From the NCBI GenBank assembly GCA_963970005.1, contig CAXAMN010023684.1:274865-338864 (forward strand): 64,000 bases of DNA, written 5' to 3'. Both the position numbers and the translations under genes were made by a program. The notes beneath the pieces were generated by a model. It was not told the DNA's origin. It made no database searches and saw only the letters and a program-made list of their open reading frames with translations. The DNA is from Durusdinium trenchii (lineage: Eukaryota > Sar > Dinophyceae > Suessiales > Symbiodiniaceae). Below, one piece after another: positions 9,544-19,989 of this stretch. Numbering within the stretch: the first letter of the stretch is position 1; every line of letters begins with the position of its first letter.

Positions 9544-9801
9544 TTAATATGTACATATAGATATACGTGTATTACGTTCTTCAAATTCAAGAAAGCATTG
9601 TTTATCGTTAATACGCACAAGGTAACTTCCATTTGGTCTCCTGTCGAGGTCTTTGTCGATTGCTTCGACAGTTTTGCCATCTGGAGTTTTCCGCATTGTC
9701 CTAAAGGAGGTCATGCTACAAAATCTGAACTCACAAGTGCACCGCACAATCCAAAATGTCACAAAAACACGGATCAACAGAGGCTGGACATCCGATGACA
9801 T
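9544..9801 (-). CDS. Short ORF of unknown function next to the Copia-A insertion
   Basis: An 85-codon frame. Its C-terminal half (MRKTPDGKTVEAIDKDLDRR, then NGSYLVRINDKQCFLEFEER) has the mixed charged/hydrophobic composition of a real domain, while the N-terminal third is less convincing. Copia-A is inserted 9 bp beyond its stop. It may be a host exon, or the start may be the internal Met near 9694. I do not recognise the family. Confidence 0.3.
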   Translation of the reverse strand: MSSDVQPLLIRVFVTFWIVRCTCEFRFCSMTSFRTMRKTPDGKTVEAIDKDLDRRPNGSYLVRINDKQCFLEFEERNTRISICTY

Positions 9802-10487
9802 CCCCGAAGTTCAAAGACGGCTTCGGACTTTGATTGTTTCGGCATATTTCGTGATATTCTGTTCAACATTGTTGCCATTTGCAAGGTTTGGTGAGGCCAG
9901 GATCCATTCTGGCTGGTCTTCACCGTTGCTGACTCAATCCTGAAAGTCGAATCCATGTTCAAGGCAAACCAACCAAAAGCAGCCAAGCAAAGCTCGAGCG
10001 CCTTAACACCCGGCCATTCATGTGGGGGTCCAAGTATATGTAAACACGACTTGTCAAAATGCGCTCGTTTGCTTTCGGAGGCAAAGCGCCTTTCAACCAC
10101 TCATCTCACGCTTTTTCAGCCAAAGCCGAGCTATGAGCTGGCCAAGGAAAAACAGACGAGCTAAGCCAAGCCAGAGCTATCTGGGCGGCAGGTGCAGTCA
10201 GCTTGGCTGTTGTTACTTGGGTTGGCATGGTGCAACTCAGTCAGGCCTTTTCTTTTGGGTTTGAACTGCACTGCGTGCTTTGATATTTTGAAAAATGCTT
10301 GGTTCTGTGTGCTGTTTATTGGGGAGCTCAGTTTGGTGTTGAACATTGAGCAGGATTCTTGGCCTACTCAGGCAATGGTTATATCCAGTTATAAAAATCT
10401 CATACCAGGTGGTTGGAATATGTGTTGGAATCCTGGAAGCACAAGTAAAGAAAAGGAAGAAAGGTTTAGTCTAGTATAGTTTGCTCT
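9802..10487. other. No recognisable gene
   Basis: Short unrelated frames only. I see no repeat structure or known motif. Confidence 0.4.
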
Positions 10488-10509
10488 TAGGTTGGAGGCC
10501 ATGCTATCG
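10488..10509 (+). repeat. Dispersed GGTTGGAGGCC motif, copy 1
   Basis: Reads TTAGGTTGGAGGCCATGCTA. It matches the other dispersed copies and, as reverse complement, the core of the 1-480 tandem repeat. Confidence 0.7.
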
Positions 10510-10742
10510 TCCATGCAGACTCGGCCAGTGCAATTTCGACCTTCCAGAATGCCCTGCTTGTTCAAGGTACACAGCTTCATAAGCACCCGCAACCTGCTCT
10601 TTGTCAGCGCATTCATAACCTTACCAACTGTGGATCTAATCAGCTGGTTAAAATTATATAAGGGTCATGATAATCTTTGCTCGTTGCCTGATCTGCTTTG
10701 TTATCATCTTGTCCCGGCCTTTTTGAATCCACAGGAACCACA

Positions 10743-11434
10743 CCACATGCGCCGAGCTTGGGATTTTTCGGCAACTATGGCCAATTGGGTGATCGTGGAT
10801 CCCTGGGTTTTTCACCTTGGGGTTGCTCGCGCCTCTGCCTTCTTTGACCACTCCTATTGGGGGACTGTTTTGCTTGATTGTGTTCTTGAGTGGCTTATAC
10901 AGTGCCTTTCGGTGGCCGCAAGCTGATAACCATCAGGAACATGTTAAAGTGGGCCTTTCTTGGATGGATATGGTCTTGAGTTTCAGGCTCTATGCTAAGT
11001 GCTACATTCCTATTCACAGGCCGTTTCTCGTTCTCCTGCCGAGGCCATTCCCTTTGGCTACTCTTGGAATGATTGTGCCTCGCACTTTGCTGGGTCAAAC
11101 AATTTCTTTGAGCGGTAGCCCCTTGTTGCCTGCGCATGTCAGTCGTGCTCGGATTTGTTCTCTCTACCGACAGTGCGCAGGATCTTGTGTTTTTGGCTGG
11201 TTTCATAGACCCTGCTTTCCAGAGCAAGCTAGGGTTGCAGAAGTCATCCACCATGCGTTTCAAAAACGTATTCGTCCCACTGCCTACAACTGGTGGCCGC
11301 GTGTTGATGTGAATCCTGACCAGTTGGCATGTCGCTTTACCTGGTCTTGTCCGGACTCCACTTGGAATACCCAACAGAACAAGCTCAAGGCTTGCAATCG
11401 TTTGGCGCGCCTGGTTCGTGCTTCTTACTTGTGA
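10743..11434 (+). CDS. Overlapping ORFs of unknown function
   Basis: Two overlapping plus-strand frames are open: one ending at 10926 and one from 10817 to 11434 (205 codons). The first contains MRRAWDFSATMANWVIVDPW. The second has a hydrophobic stretch (GGLFCLIVFLSGLYSAF), a Cys-rich middle and HHAFQKRIRPTAYNWWPRVD near its end. A 274-codon frame is open on the other strand over 10895-11719, so openness alone is weak evidence. I do not recognise a family. It may be a decayed retroelement or host exons. Confidence 0.22.
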
Positions 11435-11565
11435 CACTTCATGCTCCTCTTCGTGTTGTGAGCCCGCTGCATGTCTCTTTTGGTCCGCTTTCCGTCTTTG
11501 ACACTCAGCCCTTTCCCGGCCACCTGTGCCGGGGGAGCCCTTCTCCAAGTAAAATGCCATCGCTA

Positions 11566-11590
11566 GTAGATTGGAGGCCATTGCTATTAG
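11566..11590 (+). repeat. Dispersed TTGGAGGCCATTGCT motif, copy 2
   Basis: Reads AGATTGGAGGCCATTGCTAT, an 11/12 match to the core GGTTGGAGGCCA with the same ATTGCT extension seen at 18319 and 24827. Confidence 0.7.
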
Positions 11591-11835
11591 AAACCAAAAA
11601 ACAGAGAGGTTTTTGTCTTGTTCCCTTGCTTCCTTGCTTTCCTTCTTCCTTGCAGGTTTGTTTCCATCCTTCCGTCCTGCAGACTCCTTGACAACATACA
11701 TGGTGGATACATGATACATGTTGGAACAAATTCGAAATGGGGGAGCACATCACACCGAGACAAGCATGTTGTTCCCCACATTGACGTGTGGTGTTTTTTG
11801 TTTTGGTGCTGTATCCGCTCTCCTCTCCCCCTCCC

Positions 11836-12101
11836 GCCCAACCAACAAGCAACCAACAACCAACCCACCAAGCACCAACCACCAACCCACCACCAACCAA
11901 CCAACCAACCAACCAACCAACCAACCAACAAACAAACAAACAAACAAACACAAACAACCAACCACCAACCAACCAACCAACCAACCAACCAACCAACCAA
12001 CCAACCAACCCCCACCAACCACCAACCAACCAACCACCAACCAACTACCAACCAACTACCAAAACCCACCAACCACCACCAACTACCAACCAACAACCCT
12101 C
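11836..12101. repeat. (CCAA)n / (CCAC)n microsatellite
   Basis: Long runs of CCAA with interspersed ACCACC, CAAA and ACTACC variants. Every frame is open, giving artificial (NQPT)n plus-strand and (GWLV)n minus-strand ORFs of up to 197 codons, which I do not call as genes. It lies directly at the 3' side of the minus-strand LINE. Confidence 0.92.
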
Positions 12102-12680
12102 TTTTCCGCATTTCCGCTGTAGTGCTTCGACAGAAGCTGTGGCTATTCCCAGCGTAGGCGTGAATGAACCACTAAAGAAAACAAAACTACGAAAAGGCAC
12201 AGCACTAGGGGTCTTCCGAGCCCCAACAAGCAAGAGCCAAGAGGCCATCACGAAGCACTGTCGCATCGGAAAGAACGTGGGCCTTTCCTATTTTCCAAGA
12301 AAAAGAAGAGCATCACAGTTCACCTGTCGAAGACATGAGAACCATGATGTGATGCGGACAAAAACATCAAGCATTCCATAGGCTCTGCGCTCTTCGGAAG
12401 AGGAAAGCACTCACAAAACACCATATTACGTCTGGCTTGCAGCAAACAAATTTGTACCTGGACGCATAGAATTATCCGTGTGCGAAAACACGGTGCGTTC
12501 CGTCAACAAGAAATTACACACTGACAACAGGCGATGAAAAGAAGTTCCGGGGCGAAAAGGAGAAATCCAAAGTACGCCTGTGAGACGGCGCCCTGAAGAG
12601 TGTCTGTACGACTTCGAAAGGTCTATCGGAAGCAACCAACAATGGGCGCCTATCCACTCCAGGCAATCACAAGCTATAGC
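12102..12680 (-). other. Putative 3' untranslated part of the LINE
   Basis: No clear domain. Short minus-strand frames (for example 12635-12426) may be decayed C-terminal coding sequence. The region ends in (GGTT)n on the minus strand. Confidence 0.4.
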
Positions 12681-12936
12681 CTAACGGACCCAAATGCTTG
12701 CAATGTTTGACAAAACTGGAACCCATTTGAGAAACCGGATCCACACTCTGGATTGTTGCGCCAAGGTTGCGGAGGCAACCTGCGCCGAGAAATTTTCATC
12801 AGGCAATGCGTGTATAGCTTTGTGTCCTGGGCCAGAGCATTGATTCACATTGGCTGGGGCAACAGTCCCAGCACTAATTGCAAAATCAATGTACAGCTCA
12901 GGGCACGAGATGTTCTCAGGGTAAGCTCAGTCAACC
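12681..12936 (-). pseudogene. LINE C-terminal region after RNase H
   Basis: The frame reads AYPENISCPELYIDFAISAG near its start and SRVWIRFLKWVP near its end, closing at TAG 12681-12683. A 'pEL.idF...tG' segment after RNase H matches my memory of the C-terminal part of dinoflagellate LINE polyproteins. Stops and frame changes separate it from the RNase H. Confidence 0.5.
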
Positions 12937-13199
12937 ATTGACAGGCCACATCAGTGCAGTGGCCCAACGGAGCACTCTTTTCAGAAAAGTTGTTCCACAA
13001 GGACATGGAACATCAATTCTAGGCACAGTCGCACAAAGAAAAGGTCTCTAGGTGCCCATTTCACTGGGACACAGGAACCTGGTTCAAGTAGACCTTCTTG
13101 TTTTGTTAAAGACCTAGCCAAATCAAGAACAAAGTCTCCTAGATTCCTAGCCCGAATCATGTCTGTTGGAATCGGTCAAAAGATTTTTTTCTAACGTTG

Positions 13200-13883
13200 C
13201 ATAAACATTGGACTTCTTCAAAGCCTGCTTTGCGGACCTATCTGCTTGATCATTGGCAAATGCATGCCAATGTTCTAAAGGGGAAAGCTCAAAGGCCAAA
13301 CGTCTGGAGAAACATGAGCAGGAACCTTAGTGATACTTATGGCCACAACCTCGTGCTTTGGACGAGATAGAAGTTGTTGCCAAATCTGCGACCACAAGTC
13401 ACTATCTTCAGGGCACCGTGGATCGGTATCGAAATACCAAGCCTGCAAAAAAGTTCCAAAAGTATCCACCACCGACTGGCAATCCGAAAAAAGGTGCGGG
13501 GTTGCTGTGTGACAAAGTGCAAGTAAAACTGCAAAGACTCCTGCCCTACAAGAATTGTGACGCAATCCCGGCAACAACTGAGAATGAACTGTTCTTGTCT
13601 TATTTACCATAAATTCAGACTCAACCACTGCAGAAACTGCCAAACAATGCTCCATGGACCTTTGGAACCTGGCGGAGCCATCTAGAAACAAATAACTTGT
13701 TCCGGCCGTTGGTCTGAAAGAACCGAGTTCCCAAGGAAGTTCAAAAGCCACCTTTATGCGCAAGGCGTCATTGTAATCAGGGAACAACGCTAGTTGCTGA
13801 GTTGCTTCATTACTTTTGGGAAGCCATGTTAGCAAATCCTTGCGCCTTGCCCGCACTTCGCTCAAGGCTGGGCACTTAAACAT
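13200..13883 (-). pseudogene. LINE RNase H domain
   Basis: The 202-codon frame 13883-13275 begins with MFKCPALSEVR, which continues the zinc segment. It contains SYLFLDGSARFQ (first catalytic Asp), CRAGVFAVLLAL (expected RAELxAxLxAL; the catalytic Glu is replaced by Gly), HLFSDCQSVVDTF (Asp) and VVAISITKVPAH. After a frame change near 13275 the fold finishes with LEHWHAFANDQADRSAKQAL (the N-x-x-A-D motif). Missing the conserved Glu, this copy is not expected to be active. Confidence 0.75.
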
Positions 13884-14089
13884 TCGATGCTACGAGAATC
13901 ATTGTCTAGCTGGCAGAGAGGACACAGGGGAATACACTGGTTATTGTGTTTGGACACAAAGTCATGTGTGAAGGCAGCCCCTGTGTAGTAGGCTTGCAAG
14001 GTACTGCGCTCAGTTTCGCTACGCTTTCCCAAGAGTTTTCGAACCAATCGCTCGTCAATTTGAGCCAGGTCGAAATCTTTACGGCGCAA
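13862..14089 (-). pseudogene. LINE post-RT Cys-rich segment
   Basis: A 75-codon frame ending in CIPLCPLCQLDNDSRSIECL. With the next frame's FKCPAL it forms a CPLC-(x)n-H/E-x-x-x-C pattern, the zinc-binding region that LINEs carry between RT and RNase H. A small frame change separates SRSIEC from VFKCPAL. Confidence 0.55.
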
Positions 14090-14432
14090 ACAATTCTGGG
14101 CATTTGTGAAAGACTATGCTTTCCTAGTGCAAAAATGCAACCACTTTTTTGAACAAAGCAACCAGTTTGCACGAGGAACTATTCTGACGACGAAGGACAA
14201 TATCCTGCATCGGTTCCCAATGGGCTGCTATGCAAGAATGACGGAAAGCAAATACTGGTCCTGTTTTGCAGGTAGCTGGCTAGTAGTCTATTGAAACCAT
14301 CTTTGCACTCTGGGAAAACCTTGAAAAGCCTCCAAAAAATCATCATTCGAGATAGATGTCTGAGTTGGGGATCCAGCGAGGCACGCTGGCCTAGCATTGC
14401 AATCCACGGGACTGGCCACACTTTGGGAAGCT

Positions 14433-15039
14433 CTAATCACTTTTGTTCGGAGAGTCTTCCATTTTGAAGGACAAACTGGTTGAATTTCTGTTCCGTATGC
14501 AAAAGTACCAAAGCCTGCAGTCACGGCCATTCTTTGCCCAGAAGTTCTGGGCATTTTTAGGCCAACATTTCAGCTGGGCCTTCACCTTCGTGTCAGATGC
14601 CCAAACCCAACTTTTCGTTGGCGAAATCTGCATTTTCAGCGCGGAAAGCAAATTCATAAGAGTATCCCACGCAGGGCGCAATTGCGAGACTGATTTTGAA
14701 ATGAGGGACCAATTGTCAGCGAAAGCTATGGGATTGACCATAGGCGCCGCATTGACCGTAACTTTGCCAAAGAGGAATGCCAAAGAATTCACGATAGCAA
14801 CCGACAATGCACATCCTTCTGCAATCCCACAGGACGCTCTTATGGCAGGCCCACACGACCGTCCTATCTCAAAAAAGCGTGTCATTTGTCTAAGAAATCT
14901 GAACAGTGCTTGCGTGAGAAAAGGTGGGACACCAATCTTGTTCCAAATCAAGCAAACAGGTTTTCAGGGAATACAGTTGTAACATTTGACTATATCCGCA
15001 ACTGTGCCAAGGAGCTGTGCTTCATCATGGTTTGCTAGT
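14433..15039 (-). pseudogene. LINE reverse transcriptase palm
   Basis: The minus strand reads ADIVKCYNCIP (motif A, catalytic Asp) near 14990. After a TGA comes IWNKIGVPPFLTQALFRFLRQ, then SCGIAEGCALSVAIVNSLA (motif B, the GxxQGxxLS equivalent) and NPIAFADNWSLIS (motif C). Motif C has ADN where FADD is expected, so the second catalytic Asp is lost. The frame 14951-14433 is 172 codons. Confidence 0.75.
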
Positions 15040-15726
15040 TCAATGTGAAAAGCAACATACCCTGACAACAAGTCTGCAGAGACCCCAGCCGAGGTGGCAG
15101 CAATTTGCGCTGGCATTAAGTTGGCAAGGTGGGAGCCGGGCCACTACCGAAATTGGCCGGATATCGAGTGGTGACCGTGGTTCGAATCCTTTGGAGAGAA
15201 CCGAAACCGTTCCTATTACCCAACCATCTGGCCAATCCAAACCATCATGCTCAATGGCATTGTGAAGTTTGAAAAGCAGTTGCAAACAATGCCCTTGTAT
15301 AAGGATAGTCTCAAAATGGGTGAAGCCACAAGAACCTCTAGCGGAAGGCTTGGCTCCCCGCAGGCAGTCAGCCCAACTTTGCTGAGTAAAAGGTTGGAAA
15401 TTACAAGTAGGGCAATCTTGGATAGAAGTAACAAATTCGGCAGCTTCATCCCAATACCCCTCAGGGATAGGAGTAGGCATGCCATTCCACATACTGCTCC
15501 ATGTCTCTTGAAGGTGTTCGCGCGTAATCTCAACATCAGTTGAAATGCACTTTTGTTCAACAACATAGTGGTCACCTGTAAGCTTGACAGGGGTATCAAG
15601 ATACAAAAGGTTATGATTCTGTTTGATCACTGTTGCAGTCTGCCCTTGAAATAGGATCGATCTGTTAGCTTGAAAAGGGACTGGTGACGTCTGCAAAGGT
15701 AGAATGGACAAACCCTGTTTGGGCAA
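15040..15726 (-). pseudogene. LINE reverse transcriptase fingers
   Basis: A 228-codon frame. It contains AKPSARGSCGFTHFETI (the RGxDG-like fingers motif), then LDWPDGWVIGTVSVLSKG and LDIRPISVVARL (the K-P-G....RPISL motif in diverged form). It joins motif A after a frame change near 15040. Confidence 0.7.
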
Positions 15727-16237
15727 TTTTACTCGTTGGGCAGGCGCGCAAATATCCCCACAAAACTGACGAAAGCGGTGGAGCGTCGGGCTCCTTTATT
15801 GAGCAGCAGGCCGCCTTCCCGTGGTTTCTTGTCATTAAATAAGAAACACGCCGATGGGTCGCACATTCATCCCAACACAATCCTGCAGATAGCACGATTT
15901 GCAGGAATTCTGAGTGGGGGCAACAGAGCGGGACAAACATCTGGCAGTGCTCATGAATCCAAAAACCGAAGCTTTTGGTGAACCCTGAAGCTTTAAGAAT
16001 AGCAGTCCAAAGTTCTTGACAGGCCTCCGATGGGTTTTCCTGTCTTGCATGACAAGCTGAAACCTGCGCAACCAGTGATTTCAATCTTCGAACCTTTTTG
16101 ATGTGGGCACGAAGCCCGTTTTGAACTTGAGATTCAAGAGGACAAAATTCTTCGGCCCGACCTGGCTTAACACACGGGACAGTCGGCCATCTTTTCTGGA
16201 ATTGGTCTTTTCGACGCCTCCCGAATTGACCCTGCAC
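15665..16237 (-). pseudogene. LINE linker between endonuclease and RT
   Basis: A 190-codon frame with no sharp motif. It has HIKKVRRLKSLVAQVSACHA and a Cys/Trp-rich middle. Position and strand put it between the endonuclease and RT fingers of the same element. It overlaps the RT frame by about 60 bp in another phase. Confidence 0.55.
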
Positions 16238-16320
16238 GGAGAACCTGCAGCATCAACTACTGAATCAGCCCACGACTTCTCCACTGCTTCTGCAAAAAGG
16301 TGTGACGCTTGCGTCGTTTT

Positions 16321-17133
16321 TCAATTTCGGAGCGCGTCACAGAATTTGTCCTGTATTGCTTCACAGGCTTTTCTGCTAGCGCGTGGCAAAACTTCAGAAA
16401 CGAAAAATTGTTGGTCAAATGGTCGAGGAAGAACGCACTGAACTCTACTTTGTGCCAGTTTTGGAACCTGAAAACAGGACGCCAAAAGAGGGTGAGCGTC
16501 AAACTCGGCATGTTCAGCCGTTCTACAAGACACAGAATTTGCCAATATGAAGGCGTGACGATGCCCATGCCGGGATGTTGGTTGCATCATCCGAATAAAC
16601 AGATATGAGTCCACCTTTGCGCAATCTTTCCAACCTGCAAGTTCTAGCTCATTCCAGGTTGGGCAATGTGACAGCGGCAAGTTCAAGTCACCACAGATAA
16701 CTGCGGGCCCTGTGAATTTTCGTCCACGTTCGGCCGCGCGGGCCAGCAATTGGTGGGTCAAGTCAAATGGCGGGTGAGCTACACCATAGATAACAATAAT
16801 TAGCATTGGGCCGAACCCAGGTGTTGTGACAACCACATCAAAAAAACGGGTAGAGGAATACAAGTAGTCAGGACTGGGCCACTGGTATGGGCGGGCAGTG
16901 TACGTCGTGATCACTGCAACACCACCGGCTTTACCTCGAAATTCAGTGCTCCTTTGTTGCTGTTCAACGCAGGGACCCGAATACAGGCGCATGCTTGCTT
17001 TGAGCAAACGACTCTTAGTGCGCTTGGCAGCTGACCTTGTTGCAGAAGTCTCAGCGGCGCACCAAATACCCCTCCCCCGCTCCTGAATGACATCTTCCTT
17101 GTTGAACAGTTGGGGTTGAAGGTCCCTAACCAC
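16321..17133 (-). pseudogene. LINE AP-endonuclease (EEP) domain
   Basis: A 270-codon frame. Motifs in order: PQLFNKEDV (residues 7-15, the N-terminal Asn-containing strand); GIWCAAETSAT with E28 as the metal-binding Glu; GGVAVITTY; VIYGVAHPP; VICGDLNLPL (D149 and N151); and AEFDAHPLL (D212 and H214, the catalytic SDH equivalent). These are the conserved positions of the exonuclease-endonuclease-phosphatase fold that nicks target DNA for target-primed reverse transcription. All key residues I can identify are present, making this the best preserved domain of the element. The frame ends at a stop in the linker. Confidence 0.82.
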
Positions 17134-17880
17134 ATGAATTGTCGAGAGAAACCATATCAGTATGGGGTCCAGGACAAGCCTTCACCAATCCGGCATGTCT
17201 TGGCCTGCAAATCGAGCAACCATGTAGGAACTGCTCCGAAATCTTGAACAAGGTGAACCAAAAAGGGTGGTATCTGGACTTGGAAATGACGACTGCAAGG
17301 GGGAAGCAATGAGCTCCCATTTGGGGCAAGTCGCACGAGAACTTGAGACAAACAACTCCCTGAAGAGATGTACACTGCTCAACGCACAAAACGATCGTCC
17401 AGGTTTATCGTACCATCTGTATTCTGGAGAAAAGGACTGGCATGTTTTAAGCAAGGACAAACAAACCGGCGAGGCAGTTGCTACTCCCAAGCTAGGCTGA
17501 CAAGCTCGTTTAGAATATGTCACCTGATGTGCCTGAGCTCGAAAAGAAAAAGCACAAGCCAGAGAATTCTTCAAGATTTGGTCATGTCGGACATGTCTGC
17601 TCAGCTGTCGGAAGACAATCTGTCCACAGGGCCATAGCATGCATATCAGTCTGACACTCACTATCTGAACACTGGACACCAATGTCGCTCGCGTCGACCT
17701 CGAGTTGAAAATCTTCTCTTGCGGATTCGGCGCGGGGTCCGATAGAGTACTACCAAAGGAGCTGACAAAGTAAGACACCAAAAAACTATCATCTGCGCCA
17801 CGGTTCTGAAAAGCCAAGAGGCAAACTCACCATGGATAGCGTGAGTGCTCAAAACTGAGTTCAAATCGGGACTCCGGGAC
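17134..17880 (-). other. LINE 5' region
   Basis: A 211-codon minus frame (17817-17182) is open but has no recognised domain. Nearby frames carry scattered Cys pairs (SDSECQTDMHAMALWTDC) that could be a decayed zinc-finger region. It may be ORF1 or the 5' UTR of the LINE. Confidence 0.35.
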
Positions 17881-17900
17881 TGCATGGAATTCGAAAGACC

Positions 17901-18124
17901 AGTACCAACCACCAACCAACCAACCACCAACCACCAACCAACAACCGACCAGCCACCGCCAACCACCAACCACCAACCACCAACCAAACACCACCAGCCA
18001 CCAACTGGGTCGCCGCCGCTCTGCCGGTGTGATTTGCGTGGCAGGCGTGGTACTTGGTGCTCTCCAAGGGGTCGGATGTACGCCCTGGCACCACCACCAC
18101 ACCACCACCAACCACCAACCAGTA
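17901..18124. repeat. Interrupted (CCAA)n / (CCAC)n microsatellite
   Basis: CCAACCACCAACCAACC-type sequence over 17901-18003 and 18088-18124, with about 85 bp of GC-rich unique sequence between. It is similar in composition to 11836-12101, and the two tracts bracket the LINE. Open frames over it are repeat artefacts. Confidence 0.88.
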
Positions 18125-19289
18125 TTCCAGGCGACCATGTGAGGGAAAGCTAGAGCTGCTTGGCTAAGGTACTACGTTCATCAGCAATAAGATTCAAAAG
18201 CACAGAGTTTCCCAAACACCAGTTCTCATGCAGAAAAGCGCAGAGTACTTGCGTGCCCGGAGATGTGCTGCAATGCCAAAGCACAACAGCGCCTTGCGTA
18301 ATGGTGTTTCAATTTAGTAAGGTTGGAGGCCATTGCTTCTAGGTCCTAGGTTAATGGTGCTCCTAAGTGTGGAAGCCTTCTTCCTGTCAGATTCAAAGGT
18401 CTGGGACCGCTCACGGCGAGAGAGAACAGGCTTGGTGCAAACCAATGTCACGCCACCAGCATTCACGAGCACCCCAATCGAATCGTGCTCCGAAACTGAA
18501 ATTATCCAACTAGCCGAGGCTTTAGCCCACATGAGTTCGTGCTGGCATGATGCAGCTATCGAGGGCTTGACGTTTGCGACCCCACTGACAAATGCTTGGG
18601 TTACCCAACAAGTGTGAGAACCGTTGACTAGGGAGGGGCCAAAGCCAGCAACGCAGCAAAAACATTTGCGGCAAAATTATGCTGCATGCCGTCCTCTCGT
18701 ACCAGCCTGGCTTGGACAAGGCACTCCATCCTGACAAGTCGGCATGAAATCCGGAAGAGGATGCATCCAACGTATCCTATGTATCTTCTTTGTATGCTCT
18801 TGATACCCATTCAGAAACGGTGGGCACACTAGCCTGTAAGTGCTCTCCAGGCTCGCCAACGATACCTTCAGTCTGCCAACTAGGCCATAGGCCAATTATT
18901 GTATGAATGAAGCAAGATGGCACCGTGTTGGTAATCCTGCCAATTTCATGTCAGCTTGGCCTCAGACCTGTCTGGCACTCCCTTTCTCCGGACTAAGTCT
19001 CTGAATCCATCGGTCACAACGAAGTGCCCCTGAAACCGCATGCCATTCAGCACAGCTGAGACGCAGAATGCGAGGCACCTCGTTGTCCAACCGAAAGTAC
19101 ATCAGCAGCAGCTTTTTGTCCTTTCAACATTCAAACAACGAAGCAGGAAATATGTTGGCAAATACATGCAAATACCATCAAATAAGTACCTGTGGATGTC
19201 AATAATCAAGCATGTGAAGGCAGTGCTTCAAAAATGGAAAAGAAACAAACACACTTGAGACAATTGTTGCAGGCAACTATATATTATAT
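18125..19289. other. No recognisable gene
   Basis: Apart from the dispersed motif at 18319-18344, I see only short frames without recognised domains. A short minus-strand frame at 18895-18677 is weakly protein-like. Confidence 0.4.
18319..18344 (+). repeat. Dispersed GGTTGGAGGCCATTGCT motif, copy 3
   Basis: Reads AAGGTTGGAGGCCATTGCTT followed by CTAGG, the clearest copy of the consensus. Confidence 0.75.
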
Positions 19290-19521
19290 ATATATATATA
19301 TGGGTTTGTATTGTTTTAAGGTTCCCCGGCCGGGATGTTTGACTATGGGGTGTGCTTCGGAGGTATGCTTCGGGGTATGCTTCGCGCAGTGTGAAGACTA
19401 AAGTAGTAGCATTTCCAGAGGGTATGCTTCAGGGTATGCTTCGGGGTATGCTTCGCCTAAGTCGAACATCCCAGTCCTACATAAACTGGACACCTTAAAA
19501 AAAGACAAGCCCATATATATT
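19290..19521. mobile_element. Foldback (MITE-like) element with internal GGGTATGCTTCG repeats
   Basis: The left end reads ATATATATGGGTTTGT...TTTTAAGGT...CGGGATGTTTGACTA. The reverse complement of the right end (to 19520) reads ATATATATGGGCTTGT...TTTTAAGGT...TGGGATGTTCGACTT. So inverted terminal repeats of about 50-60 bp enclose about 110 bp. The inside consists of GGTATGCTTCG(G/C) units, which the minus strand reads as EAYPEAYPEAYP. TA-rich flanks prevent a secure target-duplication call. No transposase is present, so if mobile it would depend on another element. Confidence 0.65.
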
Positions 19522-19523
19522 CT

Positions 19524-19587
19524 CTGAACCTGCCTTGAGCTCCTCCTTCTCCAGGGATCGTACAAACTCCTCACAAGTGGCATCCAT
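19524..19587 (-). CDS. Short exon-like ORF
   Basis: From ATG 19587-19585 the minus strand reads MDATCEEFVRSLEKEELKAG and then SENI, strongly protein-like, before entering the foldback element. Codon composition is unlike the surrounding sequence. It is probably a host exon, or the end of one, truncated by the insertion. The family is unknown. Confidence 0.3.
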
Positions 19588-19989
19588 TTTTCACCACAAA
19601 CTGGCATTCTAGTATATTCTATTGTCCACTGTCGCACAGTTGAAAAAGTGTCCGGGGTCCATCGGGGTCCTTGTCCGTCGCTGTGTAGAGGAACTGGCGA
19701 GGACCACCACCAGGGATGCCCACCTTTACTCTCAGACTCGAGCAGACTCGATAAGTGGACAAGAAAAAAGGTCTGATCATATCTGAGCGGCCTGGTGTTG
19801 CGAAACACAGCCACACCCCATGGCCAGTTTGGCAAATCATAGGCAGCGAGCACCTGAGTCGAGGGTTTTGTTCAATCATAGGATAGATGCTGCGGCGGTG
19901 CAATTCGCATGGTCTCTCAGCCAGAACACCCAGGTCATTGTCCGATGGCCTTCGCACATCCTCAACGCTGCAGCACAAATGAGTGCTTG

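Larger units (their letters stand above)
12102..17880 (-). mobile_element. LINE (non-LTR retrotransposon), full-length-like but heavily frame-shifted
   Basis: Reading the minus strand from 17.1 to 12.7 kb gives an endonuclease, RT fingers and palm, a Cys-rich segment, and RNase H in LINE order. Coding capacity is spread over all three minus frames, with at least six frame changes and several stops, so the copy is dead. The endonuclease motifs NPQLFNK, CAAETSAT, VICGDLN and FDAH match the style of a LINE family I associate with Symbiodinium genomes. The exact ends are unknown. I set them at the flanking (CCAA)n tracts because nothing else interrupts the region and no poly(A) tail is seen. A (GGTT)n run stands where the 3' tail should be. 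Confidence 0.85.

Noticed and set aside
11618-12381. Long (NQPT)n and (GWLV)n ORFs on both strands
   Set aside because: They are the translation of the (CCAA)n microsatellite. All six phases are open for the same reason and no non-repetitive domain is attached.
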